A DNA stretch of 64,000 nucleotides from Prunella strophiata (taxonomy: Eukaryota; Chordata; Aves; Passeriformes; Prunellidae): NCBI GenBank assembly GCA_036583965.1, contig JAZBQD010000001.1, positions 27,004,597-27,068,596 of the forward strand, read 5' to 3'. Position 1 is the first letter of the stretch. Each line of letters starts with the position of its first letter. A program made the position numbers and the translations under genes. The notes beneath the pieces are model-generated. The model did no database searches. It was not told where the DNA came from and saw only the letters and a list, made by a program, of their open reading frames with translations. Of the stretch, positions 51,786 to 64,000 are shown in pieces.

Positions 51786-54700
51786 CTGTGGACAGCAAAG
51801 GGCACGGTTAGGGGAGCACAACAACAGCACTGCCAAAGGGACTGCAGCACCTCATGGTTTCACTCATAATGGACAGACACTTGGAGGTCTGGGCTGGCTA
51901 ATTCCTCCACAGGATGGGTGCTTCTCTCAGCCTCTCCTCCTGATAAAGGTCATGCAGCTGTGGCCTCCTCGGAAGTTTTAGAAAATGGCCCCAGTACACT
52001 CTGAGAGAGTGATACATAATAATGACATAATAATGTCATACATAATAATGACAATCAGGACAGTTTAATCTTTTCTCTGCCCTACATGGTTTTCAGCTTT
52101 TCTTAACAAAGATTTTACCGTCAATAGGATAAAGAGCCCTACCACCACGGAATTTCTCTGGCTTAAGGAAAGAACAACCAGAGCTCTTCTAATGTCCCAC
52201 AAGAATCAGAGTTTTCCTTTAGCTACCCCAAAAATATAAGGGTTTTTTAATTTGAGTGGTGATTACAATGCCTTACTTTTATGTCCTGAAGCTTATGCAA
52301 AACATGGCAGAGTAAAAACCAACTTAATGAACTTGCATGGAATCCAAATGACTATTTTGCTATGATGCACCAGACATTGCTTTGATAGGTCTATATTTAA
52401 AAAAAACAAACAGATTTTTCTTTATAAATCTCATAATATTCTAAATAAATTTAAAACAGAAACAGAATGAAAGTAAAACAAAGAAAAAAACCCTAAGTAA
52501 ATAAGAGAAAACACTCATTCACGACAGCAGACAGGAGCTGATAATCAACTGGAGATTCACACATTCAATTCAACAGCTCCTTAAGTATTATATTTTATGT
52601 TTATTCTTCCAACCACTTTTCTAGTTCAAAATGTGAACATGCCAAACAGATTGCTGTTTTTAAAGATCAGTTTCTTCAAACACGCAGTGTAAAAACCAGC
52701 ATTTTCATCCACAAATTCCAGGTGGAAAGCCAACACAGGATTATCAGAGCACAGTACAAGCCCTGTACTGCTGACAAACCCACATTTCCTTCCTAGGCTG
52801 GGGCTCCTCAGTGCAGACACCCCATCAATGTGAACATCAGGCACACATCTCAAGTAGGTGGCAGTAGCTCCAAGTTTGTAACTCTCAGGTTCATAACAAA
52901 TATGAAAACACCAAGGTAAATCTAGGCAATCACTAAAGACTATGTGCAGTACCCTAATCAGTACTAATTAATAATTTTTCAAGAATGAATATCACAGTGC
53001 TGTTACTAAACATTTGGAATCTTAAACACAAGCATTTGTCTCTTGTAAGTCCCAGTTATTTTTCTGTAAGCTATTAAAAAAAAATTACAGTATCAAATCT
53101 TGATTTCTTAATTACTTGTCTATTTGCTCTCTCAAACAACACCACAGTGATCTAAGACACAAAATGTCCTCAGCTTCTGCTGACATTTCCCCATCATTTA
53201 AATTTGAAATTCTAAAAGTTGTACTTCTAAAACACTATCTTAAAAACAAAAAAGAAGCAAATAGATTTTTCACCTGTCTAAAATATAATTGGAGAAATTG
53301 TAATTCAAGAGGAAACTTTGTTCACATTGCACCTGAAGGGATTCCAGTACAGCTTTAGGCCTATTCCTCACTGGGAGGTACAAAATCTGGATCTAGACAG
53401 TAAATCCTTACTGGCACTGATGAAATGTTTGGATTTAATGTCTTTTGTTTTATTTATTTATTTGTTTGCTGTTAAAAGCAATTGTGCAAACACAGTTATC
53501 CAACTTCCATTTCCACGGTAATACACAAATCTAACAAATTTGAATTCTTATGTTGATATAATCACACTGAAACTCATTCATTTCAGCAACTGCTAACCTG
53601 TTCTGCCTGAATAATGATGTCAGCACCTACTGCAAAGCCCCAACTAAACCATACATAGTTATGAACTGCAGTTTCACTCAAACATTCCATATAAGTAACA
53701 ATTAAAAAATCTGTTCATGAAAATAAACTGATTTAAGTGATGTGTGCACTAGGCTTAATTTTGATTTTCTTTCAACAGAAGTCCTCATTAAATACTTTAT
53801 TTTTTTCTCTTGCTATTTCTTTTTGAGAAATTGGGAGTTTAATACAGCTATGGTCTTTTGTCAGTCCTGAATAGTGATCACTGCCTTGTTAAAGATGCTT
53901 TAGAATAAGCCTTACCAAGATAAAAGCAATTCAGAGACCAGACAGTATTATCTTGCTGAAACAACTATGTGAAGATTTAAGTCTTTTGTGCAGTCAGATT
54001 AATCCCTGTCACCAGCTTTCAACACATGCTGATCAATATTTTCTCTCCTTTTTGTTTACTTTGTACAGTGCATATTTAAAGAAGTACTTATTGATTACCC
54101 ACACTCCATTTCTCTAGACACTTTTGTTTATTTTTTACATCCTGTAAATATTTATTTATGTATTGGATTTTACCATTTTTTTTGTCTCTAGCATCTTTAA
54201 ATATAATCAGTTCAGCATTTTCCCAATCTTCTGCACTGGATTCATTTAAAATTTACCTTCTTACTAACAGCAATGCAATCTGTCTTTCTCTGCAAACTAG
54301 GAAGGTCTCCTCATGGCTGCCTTGATCTAACCTCACTATTGTGCTAAGCACAGGTAGCACAGCTGAGACAAGGAGCATCAAAAATGGCTTGAATCTGGAG
54401 ATGGCTGTAGCCAAGCACTGCAAAGCACTTGGGCCCTCACAGAACACAGAAACGTGGAGAAATTCAAAATGTAAAAAAGAGAACAACTGCAAATTCCTTC
54501 TCCTTCACTCAAGGTTTTGCATCAGCTGGTGCATACACATATTTACATACTGAAACTAACTTCCCAAGGTAAACTAAAGTGTGACTGAAATGATAAGTCT
54601 CTCTTTATTCACATATATTCATATATTCCTTGTGAAGTACATCACCTCAATTACAGTCTGTTCGAAATAAATACTCTCGGGAGAGGATTCCTCACTTAAT

Positions 54701-57700
54701 GAGCAGCCAAGAAAATATTTCTGCTAAAAACCAAAATATAAACTGCCATGGATATTCCTGGATAATCCACTGGAGGATTAAGACTACAGAACGTGAATTT
54801 CACCAAGCATTCAAATTACAAAAAACACACAACCTCTACTGAGAGAAATACAACCACAGTGCTGAAAAGTAATGTAGTAAACTGTTTAGATGCAGACTAT
54901 TTGTTTAATAAAAATTATGGAAAGAAAGGTCTTCTCAGAACATAGAGACAAGACAAACTCACACAGACCATGGTGCCTGTTGCAAGGCTGAGCTCCCAAA
55001 GAAAAGTCCCCATGCACTGTGAGCCCTTTACATGTGGAGCCCATTCTCAATTATGCTATTGATTGTTTCTTATTTTCCAACCTGCCACAAAATTGTCTAA
55101 GCTTATCTCACTCTTTTGCTGCTATTATAAAACACAAAATGACTACTGGTGACCCATCGCTCACAGCACAGTTAAATTTCACATACATTATGAAAAAAAA
55201 GTACATGTTATACTCCAGGTACTGGGGGTTTGGGTTTTATAATTCTCATGCTCTTTAAAATTTACAGTCTGTACCCTGTTTGCTTTATGCATGTGGAAAG
55301 ACTCACTGAAGCATACATGCATGTCTTTAGAGGATTAAGAAGTGTAGGGTAGACACATTTTTTCTCATGACTATTATTTCTAAAGGATATGGTAGTTTTT
55401 TTTATTGTGCATAAGCTGAAACTGGTCTCTTCTTTTTTACTTTATCATAAAAGGAAGAATGCTGGTACAAAGTCCTTGAGTATGATTATAACCATATTAT
55501 ACTGAGGGGAAAAAAAATAGTTAATTAAAACAGATTATGTGAGGCTTTGTCAGCACCTAAATCCACAATATCATTACCAGCCATAATCACTGGATCCTCT
55601 GGTTTTATTGTGTGCTTTGAGTTGAAATATCTTTGAAAGGGATTTCAAATATGAAGAACAGCATTGTGCATGTGGCCTATACAAAACAATAACAAAACAA
55701 AAATAGTAACTTTCCCCCTTGTGCTTATTTCAATGGCTTTTGAATAAAATCTCAATACGGTCACAAGCATCACAGAGAATAATTACTGACTATTCAAACC
55801 AAGCCAACTGAGAAATTATGACATTTTCCATACAAATGCTTACTTAACCTTTGCTCTGTGAAGAAAAACCCCCCACGAAAATGAATAAAGGTGCAGATTA
55901 ATTTTTATGCTGAAATTTTTACTCCAGCCCAAAAAGCACAAACCCTAACAGCACCCAGCATGCCCTTACCTTCCTCACTCCCTTCTCCTAAAAGAAGCCA
56001 CTCTGCATTATTGCAAGTAACAAAATATTATAAACAAATATGGGAAACCCTTTATCTTGTCATTGGTATACTTTAGCTTTGGTATACCCAAGAGCTTTCC
56101 ATGTGCACAGAGCCAGCTTTTCCTCACTAGATTACAAGACAGCATGCAGGCAGGGCTTTGGGGCTTTTTTTATCCCCATGCAAAAACTGACAAACTCACA
56201 GCAGAGGCAGCAAACTGGGCACTGTGATCTCTGCTGTGACCTCACTGCCACACTTCTGCATTTCCCTCCATGCCCTGCCCATGCCTTCCCTGCCACACCT
56301 CCATTCCACATGGTATTGGAATATCCTGCAGAGCCAGAACCTCACTTCTGAAGTGAACCTCAAAAGTATCACTTGGCACTTAAACTCTCTTTGGTGTCCA
56401 GCAGCCTCAAAGTGCCACAGACAACAATGGAGGAAGACTACATGGAAACCTCATCCACAATACCAAGATTTTCAATAAAATATGGATTCCCATAAGTTAA
56501 AAGAGAGTAGTTAGAGCATGTTTCTCAATATAGGTAGATTTATGTGTGAGAAGTACTGAACTATATACAGCATTCTAAATTTAATTCATGAAGAGAATAA
56601 AAAAAGCCTGCATGTTCCACAAAATCTGTGATTGCCTCAGCATCAGACATTCCACTCTCCCAAGAGTTTTCTCTGTTCTTGTACTTGCAAAAACCTACTG
56701 CACAGATTCTCTGCCATATGCTGTGGCTTGTGCTAAGAAAGAGTGAAATGGTTGAGATGCTACAAGGCACAGTTCACAAATTTCCTCTCTGACCTTGAGT
56801 AAGTCAAGACCCTTTTTCTTTCTGTAACCACAAGGATATTGCCTCTTCCATTGCAGAGATTAACATGACAGAATGTAATATAAACATATTAACCTCTAAA
56901 GAAGTCTTTGCAAATACATGAAATAGATAAACCCACTCCAGACAACTCTGTTTCAACATCTTTAAGACCATATGGATTACTTCACATAAAATATCATGTT
57001 TTTTTCTAAGTATCAGTTACTTTTAAAAGACATGGAGTTTTCTTCCTTAAGACTTTCGTCTGTCTGGGTAGAATTTCCCTTTTAAAAGGGATCCAAGACA
57101 CTTAGGTCCCCAAACCAGAAGCAGAAGTTTTTATCTGCTATCGTTTACAGAGAGGACAGAGTCAAGGTTAATTGCACAGATTCCCATCTCAGACTGGAAA
57201 CAAAGCAAGCTGAGTTCTGCTGGCAGAAGTTCATAAAACATTTCACAGTTTTCACAGTGATTCTTTCTTGGGAAGGACTGTTCGATAATTCCCATTGTAA
57301 CAAAGACTAACAAAATCATTTTCTTCTACTAGTGGAACGTCCACAGCACAAGGATTTTAATGAATGCAAAGTGAAATAGATGCAGCTTATTACATATTAC
57401 AACTGCATGATATTTACATTGTTTGACTATTGGCATTTAACATTGGTGAGATCATTTCCTGCATACACAGAAGACAGAAAAGGAAAGAAAGACTGTTCAA
57501 CATGTCTGACTGACCTATTTTGAGTATTTGATTCTACAGCATTAAATGCTACATTGGCATTGGTTTTGCATGAGATTAAAAATGAAGCAATGAATTAGGT
57601 GTAAGGTTATAGACTCATCATGAAAAGGGATGCAAAGGTATGTGCTGTAACTCTGAGGCTGAGCTCTCAATTTTAGGTTGGTGAGTGAAAGGTGAAATCT

Positions 57701-57765
57701 CAGTCAAAAAGTAATGAAAAAAATATCCTCAACTGAAATGAGCCCAGTGCTGAAGAGTTACCTGC

Positions 57766-57814
57766 AAAAAACCCCAAACAATGAAAAAACCCCATACAAT
57801 GAAAAAACCAAATG
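57766..57814. repeat. Short tandem repeat, 18-bp unit, about 2.7 copies
   Basis: The unit AAAAAACCCCAAACAATG occurs at 57766-57783, again with one change at 57784-57801, and partially from 57802. It is a small local duplication in an intron. Confidence 0.85.
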
Positions 57815-59924
57815 TATAACCTTACACAGGTCTTGTGTTGTCTATAGTTACAGCAGGAGTGAAGGTGCCAATACCCTTAGTAAGCACTACTTGTTAAAAA
57901 GTGAAAATCTGATTAGCACTTTTAAACAGCAAGATCTTAATTCTGAAGGTAAATTAATTTTAACTTGGGTATCCTAAGAAACTATCTCTTCTTTTTATCT
58001 GCTGGGAACTTGGGATTTGTGCCAGCTACCTCCACAACTCAAATCTAACAAACTCTCAGAGCCATATCTAAGTACATTCACTGCAACATATTAATTAAAT
58101 TTTAGGCTTGAAACAGCCCCACAGGAAGCTAAGGGATGAGAGGTAACCTTTTCCTTTTAAGAAAAAATCTTGTTACAAGTTCTTTTGTATTGACAATTTA
58201 CAAGTAAGACAAACCAATCCTATTACAAACTTTATCTATTTTCCTTTTATTTCCAAGATGGATAAGGTCAGTCACTAACCAAATTCACTGCCTAAATCTC
58301 ATCAGTGCTCTGTGAGTGCTAATTTTCCTTGCTGAATGATTCAGTTTTAGAATTTATCGTAGCACTTCTAAGTTTCTCCAAGACTTTCTACTGTTGCAAA
58401 AATACAACCAGCATGCCAACCTGTAATACCTTTCTATTATATACTAAAAGAATTAAAATTACATATGAACCTCTTTTTTAGCCTATTCATTTTTGATACA
58501 ATCTGAACTATACATGTTTTGAGTTTTCTAAGTCTAAGAGAAAGATAAATACGAAGGCCATTCTTCCTCCCCAAACTTAATTTTCAGTGTGGATATGAGG
58601 GAAAAAATTTATCTGGGTAATAGAGGCTGACAGCTAAAAATCTATGGTGATATTTTAGACAATGAGCACGCTGAAAAAAACTTATGATAAAAGGGTAAAG
58701 CTGTCTAAGACTGTGATCCTCTGGCAGTAATCTTCCTGCCTGATGGCTGCCTGCACTTTTGCTGATGTGTGAAAGGGATAAGAAGCTAAGAAACAGCCCC
58801 CTAAGGAGAAGTCCCACAGGAGAGAAACTTGATAGCTGGTGGAGGAAAAAAAAACCCTAAAAGATATGAAACATTTGGTTTCTATTTTACATTAAGCCAC
58901 TGTTGAGGACATTTCTACTAAAATGCATCAGGGCACTGAAGAAATAGTATCAGAGTAATAGGATGTGAAATTATGGGCCAAGCAGCTAGACCTAAACAAG
59001 ATGAACTCTTGCCCTAATCACATGTGAAAGCTTGCAGATCTGAGATATAAAGCTGAAGATTTGTGCAAGGTCCTCCTGGGCAAGAAGGGCTGCACATGGC
59101 CCTGAGTGCTGTGGTACCCCAGCGACTGAGCTGGAGTAGAGAAAAGCAATGAGCAGAAAAAGCAGGGAAGCAGCAGGCATTTTCAAAGAAACTCTTTCCC
59201 TTCCCCCCAAAACACCACATCATGTCTAAAATGGAGGGGGCTGGCACCCCACAGAGCACCTCTGGTTTTTTGTAATCTGTTGTTCAGTACAGAAAGGCAC
59301 AGGCCAAAAATGACACTCGTCACTAACATACCCAGCTAACTAAGCCAAACATACCCAGCTCAGTTGTAACTCCAGGAGCCATCAGCATTCAGCCCCACAA
59401 GCAGCCTAGCAGCTACTGGTTTCTGAACACAGAAAGCTCTGCCCCTGCTACCAAAAATTAAAATTAAACAGAGATTGAGGACAGCAAGAGGAATTAGACA
59501 CCAGTGAATAAGAACAGCCGAACCTTTACAGCACAATGGGGCAGGACAATTTCCCCCCTTATTCTTCCACGTGGAAGGAACTTTGGAACCCAGTATCTCC
59601 TCTCTGTGTGCTTTTTCTCAAGAGAGAACCCTGATGTCAGTGCTGTGTGAGTGCTTGTCCTGGCACAGAGAATGAGGGGAGCAGGGAGAATCCACCATGG
59701 ACAGCACCAGCAGCAGTGACCTGTGCAGCCACCAGAAAAGGAATGGCAATGGAGTAACACCAAAGAAACCAACTGCAAAAGCACACTGAATGAAAATTCC
59801 AGTGGAACAGCAGGAGGGTTTTTAAACCTTTTCAGTGCACCACATTTAGGTGGTGCAAAGCCTCTTTATGGCACCTTTGCCTGCTAGTGCCTCAGTACTG
59901 AACCAATAGCTGGAAGTACTGGTT

Positions 59925-60048
59925 TTGTCTGGGACACAGTTAGTTTTCTTCCTGGTAGCTGGTAAAATGCTGCATGTTGGATTCAAAAGTATGAGAATTA
60001 TGTTGATAACACCCTGATGTTGCAAAGTAGTGCACAACACTACTGAAC
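59925..60048 (+). mobile_element. Avian endogenous retrovirus LTR fragment
   Basis: The stretch starting GGACACAGTTAGTTTTCTTC, followed by a TAGCTGGT word, a TATGAGAATTATGTTGATAA block and CACCCTGATGTT, matches by memory the 5' part of a common avian ERV LTR. Only about 120 bases remain. There is no TATA box, polyadenylation signal or internal retroviral sequence next to it. It is an old, truncated, non-functional remnant. The exact LTR family was not assigned. Confidence 0.6.
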
Positions 60049-60442
60049 TTACAGTTAAACCCACCTGAGTGCTAGGTACTGACACCTCCAAGTTAATATC
60101 TGAAACTTCATCTATTTGATCTACCATCAAGTCTTACTCTTCATGTCACTTTTGCTTACTGAAAATCACAGCTCCAAGCATCTCCAACTTCTACTACACG
60201 TCTTAGGGATGCAAAAAGCTTCAAAGCATAGATAACAAAAGCTTAAAGATTAAAAAATATTACATCCGCATGGTGATTTGTTTTTTAACTAAAAGGTATT
60301 TTTTCCAGAAGGATTTTGTTTTGGTGAAGTTTTTTTTTTTTTTTCCCAGTGCTCAGGTTTCCACATCCATTCTTGCAGGATATCAATTATTTGCCAGGTC
60401 TCAGACACCCTTCAAACCACTGATTTCCCACAGAAAGTATTA

Positions 60443-60610
60443 TTCATGGAATTGGTAAGGCTGGAAGGGATCACTGGTGGGGTCACCTGGTTCAACCTTC
60501 CTACTGAAGCAGAATCATCATGGCACAGGGTTGCCTCCAGCTGGTTCTCTTGCTCACTCTCTGACAGAATGTGTGAGCTCCACAATTCTGCATGAGAGCC
60601 TGGAGTGTGT
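60443..60610 (-). mobile_element. CR1 LINE 3'-end fragment, reverse orientation
   Basis: The sequence opens TCATGGAATTGGTAAGGCTG, then GAAGGGATCACTGG and a TGGTTCAACCTTCC block. It follows with the AGGGTTGCCTCCAGCTGGTT and CTCCACAATTCTG words typical of an inverted avian CR1 tail. It is diverged and 5'-truncated, as CR1 copies usually are, and carries no open reverse-transcriptase frame. Confidence 0.8.
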
Positions 60611-63236
60611 GTGTGTGGGAAATGGTGTAGTATCCTGCTCCAGAATGATGACTCACTCCTTTTCCCTATCTTAATTTTTGGCTGCTTTTTGGCACTTCTC
60701 TGCATCTTCTCTGATTCTGTCACCTTCCCTTCTTGTCCTTATTTTTCATTCTAAATCTTATAACCACATACAGTTCTGCACTTTTAAAATGTATTTTTGC
60801 CCCACCATCACTATGAAAAATCTTCCAAAGTGAAACTTCCATTCTGCCTTTATTCTTCTTGCACTGTGACCTTCCATTTCTGCAAAATCCATGCTGAGCT
60901 GAGCTTTCCAGCTCTCCTGAGGCCCTTGTTCATGCTTTGTGCTGGCAACTGGAGGAGCCAGAGGGAAGGAAGGATATTTAGATACAAACTTCCTGCATGA
61001 GTTACTGTAGAGTTTATCAAGGTTCCTTTAGGATGTATACATATATATATAGGGATCAATCCAAAGACCATTAAATGCAGTAGGCCTTGGATAAGTGACA
61101 TAATAGTTTTATATGTAACTCCATAAAGGTAGTTTCTGAGAAGTTTATTCCATAAAAATATTATGGCTTTATAAAGCAATAGCATTCTGTAATTCTGCTT
61201 TAGTAATTCCTTAGCTAATGAGAGTTGTTATTCCTAAGATCATAAGCATCACTAACACATAATGCAATAACATCTTAATTTCCCAGCTGATGCTCTATTT
61301 GATCTCAGAGCTTGCATTGCTCCTATTAACAAAGCCCTGTCACTGGAATTTCTCCCAATATCTTGCTCAATTGCTGGTATTGAACATTCCACTCAAATCT
61401 CAAGCTAACCTCAGAGCTGCCAAAGTGTATTTGACAGTTACTGTTGATGGCTACATTGTCAGGAGCTTGGAGCAAGTCAAGCAATATCATAATTAAGTGC
61501 CATTTCTTTTGGCTGCTACTGTTTTAACCAGGGTGCATTTATGGATTATTATTATTTTTTTTTTTTTTACAAAAATGTGGTGAGAGCAGTGACAGGAAAA
61601 CCACAGAAAATGATTGTTAATAACTTCAAACATATTTTGCTTTTCATGCACTTAGAAAAGTGATGTTGTGCCTGGAGGGCTCTGGAGGGTGAGGACTCAG
61701 AGAGTAAGGACAAGGGCTTAGTCAGATGCAGAAAGATGTGACAAAGGACACTGTGTTCCCACTGAAGTGCTATACAGTTTCTGAACAACACTCTGCAGGC
61801 ACAGGACTATGCATTTATGCCCTGCCTTCATTTTGTTCCAAGCCTCACCTTCCCACAAGCCAGCATTCAGGGATGGACATGACAAAAGGACAGAGTGTCC
61901 TTCACACAGAGCAGTGTGCCAGTCTGTGCTTCCCTTGAAGCCACCTCCACTCACAGCTCCCAGCTATGTGGAGGACTGAAGGACTGGATACCTTTGTGCA
62001 CGTTTCTTGTTCTGCTGCTTTTCCCAGCCTACTCCATGAGCCAAGACAGATCTGGCTTGCTGTGCTCTGTCCCTACCTCTACAGGCACACTGGTGTGCCC
62101 CTCACTTTGTCACAAACCTCCCCAGCACAGAAAGTGCACCTTTGCTCACCACAACAACTACAGCACTCATGTCTGGGCTGGACAAAGGACCAGAGAGAAA
62201 ACCAGACTGTGCAGGCAGACAGAGCACAGTAAATGTGGTGGCTGCAAGCAGCTACAGCCTTCCTTTAATGCTGCAGTGAGGGCTGGCAGCCAGCTGCTCA
62301 CAGGGAGCAGGGCAGGTGCTCAGAGGCCCCCAGTGTGAGCAGCAGTGCCCGGGCAGAGCCAGCCCCAGCCCCCAGAACGTCTCGCAGGTGCTCCCAGCTC
62401 CCACCCACGGGCAGGGAGCTGCTCCATGAGCTTGGCACTGCCTGCAGGCTGGCAGCAGCTGCCACAGCTCAGCTGCTCAAATGCCAGCTTGTCTGGCTGC
62501 TGGATTGCTGTGTGAGCCTCACCACAGCCCTGTGCTTCAGGAGGGCATTTCAATCTTTAGCAACTGACATATTGCATGACATCAATAATACACCCCAATT
62601 GTGTTCCCAGTTAAAAGAAAGCTCTTACAGTGCTTGAGAACACAAGAATTACTTATTCTTGTATTCCTCTCCCTGGCCTCCCAACTGATAGACACAAACC
62701 CCAACATACAGTCCAATCTCTCTGTATTAATATATTTAGGTGGATTTTGAACACGTGCAAATTGCAGCTCAAAGGGACACAAACACTTGTTTAAAGGCAA
62801 GCAGGTATATGTACAAGCTATGTAAACATTGTACTATCCTTTAGGAGAAGATAAACTTGGCCATTCTCTCCTTTATTAAAAATACACATTTTTTACAAAT
62901 AGCATTTTAAATTTCAAAATCCCTTACATGGGCTGATTTTTCTTTCAAGAGTGAAGCACAGTAGTTGTCAGAAAAAATCCATAAAGTTGCCACTTCAAAA
63001 GGATGCATGGTTATATGAAACCATACAGTGTAACTAAATTTCTTATAATCTACAGAAGAGTAAGAAATTAAATGCAGCAATAGGAAAAATGTTTTCAGAA
63101 TGACACACATAATGATTTTCAAGCTAAAAGTGACTTAAAAAATAAAATAAATACCAAATTATCTCTGATCCTGAGGAGGTTATTGAGAAGATGGAGTCAG
63201 CAGTGCAGGGCAGAAGGAAAAAACAGACAATAATTG

Positions 63237-63335
63237 AGAAAAGTTTCCCACTGGGTGTGAGGAGGAACCTCTTCCCATGAGGACAGCTGGGTGGTGGGCC
63301 AGGCTGCCCAGTGAGCCCATGCTGTGTCCATTCCT
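63237..63335 (+). mobile_element. CR1-like LINE fragment, forward orientation
   Basis: The words GTGAGGAGGAACCTCTTCCC, GGTGGGCCAGGCTGCCCAGT and GTCCATTCCTGGAA resemble the forward strand of a CR1 3' region. It directly abuts an inverted CR1 copy at 63338, making a head-to-head pair. It is short and diverged, so the family assignment is tentative. Confidence 0.6.
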
Positions 63336-63337
63336 GG

Positions 63338-63882
63338 AATCACAGAACAGCCTGAGCTGCACAGGATCCACAAGGATCATCAAATCCAGCTCCTGGCCCT
63401 GCACAGGACCACCCCAAGAGTCACACCATGTACCCAAGGGTCACACCATGAGCCCAAGAGTCACACCATGTGTCCAAACGCTTCTTGACCTCAGCCTTGG
63501 AGCTGTGACCACTGCCCTGGGGAGCCTGTTCCACTGCCCAACCCCCTTTGGGTGAAGAACCTTTATCTAATATCTAACATAAACCTGCCCTGACACAACT
63601 CCAGGCCACTGCCTTGGCTCCTGTCAGTGTCACCACAGAGCAGAGATCAGTGCCTGCCCCTCCTCTTCCCCTCAGGAGGAAGCTGTGACTGCAGTGAGGT
63701 CTCCCCTCAGCCTCCTCCTCTCCAGGCTGAGCTGACCAAGGCACCTCAGCCTCTCCTCCCATGGCTTCCCCATCCCCATGGCCTCCTTTGGACACTCTCC
63801 AACAGTTTTATGTCTCCTTTATACTCTGCTGCCCAAACCTGCACACATCACACCAGTGCAGAGCAGAGCAGGACAATCACTG
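63338..63882 (-). mobile_element. CR1 LINE fragment, reverse orientation
   Basis: From AATCACAGAACAGCCTGAGC onward the sequence follows inverted avian CR1 nearly continuously. Landmarks are ACGCTTCTTGACCTC, CTGTGACCACTGCCCTGGGG, GGGTGAAGAACCTTTATC, CCCCTGACACAACTCCA, AGAGATCAGTGCCTGCCCCT, TCCTTTGGACACTCTCCAAC and ACCAGTGCAGAGCAGAGCAG. It is the best-preserved transposon in the window, but still a 5'-truncated copy. Open frames inside it are fragments and carry no intact protein. An internal 20-bp triplication lies at 63414-63473. Confidence 0.92.
63414..63473. repeat. Three tandem 20-bp units inside the CR1 copy
   Basis: CCAAGAGTCACACCATGTAC, then CCAAGGGTCACACCATGAGC, then CCAAGAGTCACACCATGTGT follow each other without spacer. 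CR1 copies normally have this segment once, so I infer a local expansion after or before insertion. Confidence 0.9.
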
Positions 63883-64000
63883 GAGGTTTTTGGCACTCAA
63901 CCAGTTGACTGTGGAGCTCCTGAATTATTTTCTGACTGCATGAAAGGGAGCAGCTTTACACAGTCACTCTGGCAAGCTGAAGGACAGATTACACCAATGT

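Larger units (their letters stand above)
51786..64000 (-). other. NRG3: NRG3 upstream intron (partial)
   Basis: This is sequence 5' of the transmembrane exon, running off the window edge. The exon encoding the end of the EGF domain and the linker (an IEFM|E junction is expected) was searched for on the minus strand and not found. The recognised contents are an LTR fragment near 59.93-60.05 kb, CR1 pieces at 60.44-60.61 and 63.24-63.88 kb, and short tandem repeats. A small direct repeat of ACATAATAATG-type words lies at 52013-52052. The rest shows nothing definable. Confidence 0.75.

Noticed and set aside
51443..51850. 135-codon and 79-codon minus-strand frames over the transmembrane exon
   Set aside because: They are in the wrong frames relative to the NRG3 reading and run through both splice sites.
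60797..61000. Short open frame after the 60.4-kb CR1 fragment
   Set aside because: It shows no similarity to any CR1 protein or cellular protein that I recognise.
1..64000. CRISPR arrays, tRNA or rRNA genes, bacterial or phage genes
   Set aside because: No spaced direct repeats, cloverleaf-like box A/B sequence or compact coding organisation was seen. The only regular array is a spacerless minisatellite.

Overview
The window is AT-rich nuclear DNA from a vertebrate, almost certainly a bird and probably a songbird. It holds CR1 LINE fragments with the avian-type 3' end and avian endogenous-retrovirus LTR pieces. Coding sequence is confined to short exons separated by kilobase introns. There is no operon, CRISPR array, bacterial gene or recognisable structural RNA.

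One gene is recognised with confidence: the 3' half of neuregulin-3 (NRG3), on the minus strand. Five exons can be placed to the base with consensus splice sites and compatible reading phases. In transcription order they are 51785-51683 (juxtamembrane and transmembrane segment), 46695-46569 (start of the cytoplasmic domain), 38933-38806, 31769-31599 and 27516-27014/27045 (C-terminal exon). Joined, they give a partial codon, 332 codons and a stop in the frame as sequenced. The N-terminal and EGF-domain exons were not found in the 12 kb upstream of the transmembrane exon, so they should lie beyond the high-coordinate edge.

The most notable observation is in the last exon. The open frame stops at 27045, and its last 24 residues look nothing like NRG3. 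The neighbouring frame encodes a 34-residue tail that closely matches the NRG3 C-terminus as I remember it, ending at a stop at 27014-27016. A single-base indel between 27119 and 27141, in very GC-rich sequence, explains this. It is either an assembly error or a real frameshift that replaces a conserved tail.

Layout: 1 to about 27 kb is intergenic sequence downstream of NRG3, plus its 3' UTR of unknown length, with an ERVL-like LTR near 9.1-9.5 kb and CR1 tails near 19-20 kb. From 27 to 51.8 kb are the five exons and their introns, with a 19-copy 30-bp minisatellite at 41.9-42.5 kb and a near-perfect 21-bp-arm hairpin at 31.2 kb. From 51.8 to 64 kb is an upstream NRG3 intron, with an LTR fragment near 59.9 kb and CR1 pieces at 60.4 kb and 63.2-63.9 kb. 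NRG3 is a membrane-anchored EGF-family ligand of ERBB4. This window covers its anchor and cytoplasmic domain but not the receptor-binding EGF module. Most long open frames elsewhere are chance or repeat-derived. I found no convincing novel biological system; the frameshifted tail, minisatellite and hairpin are the items worth checking.
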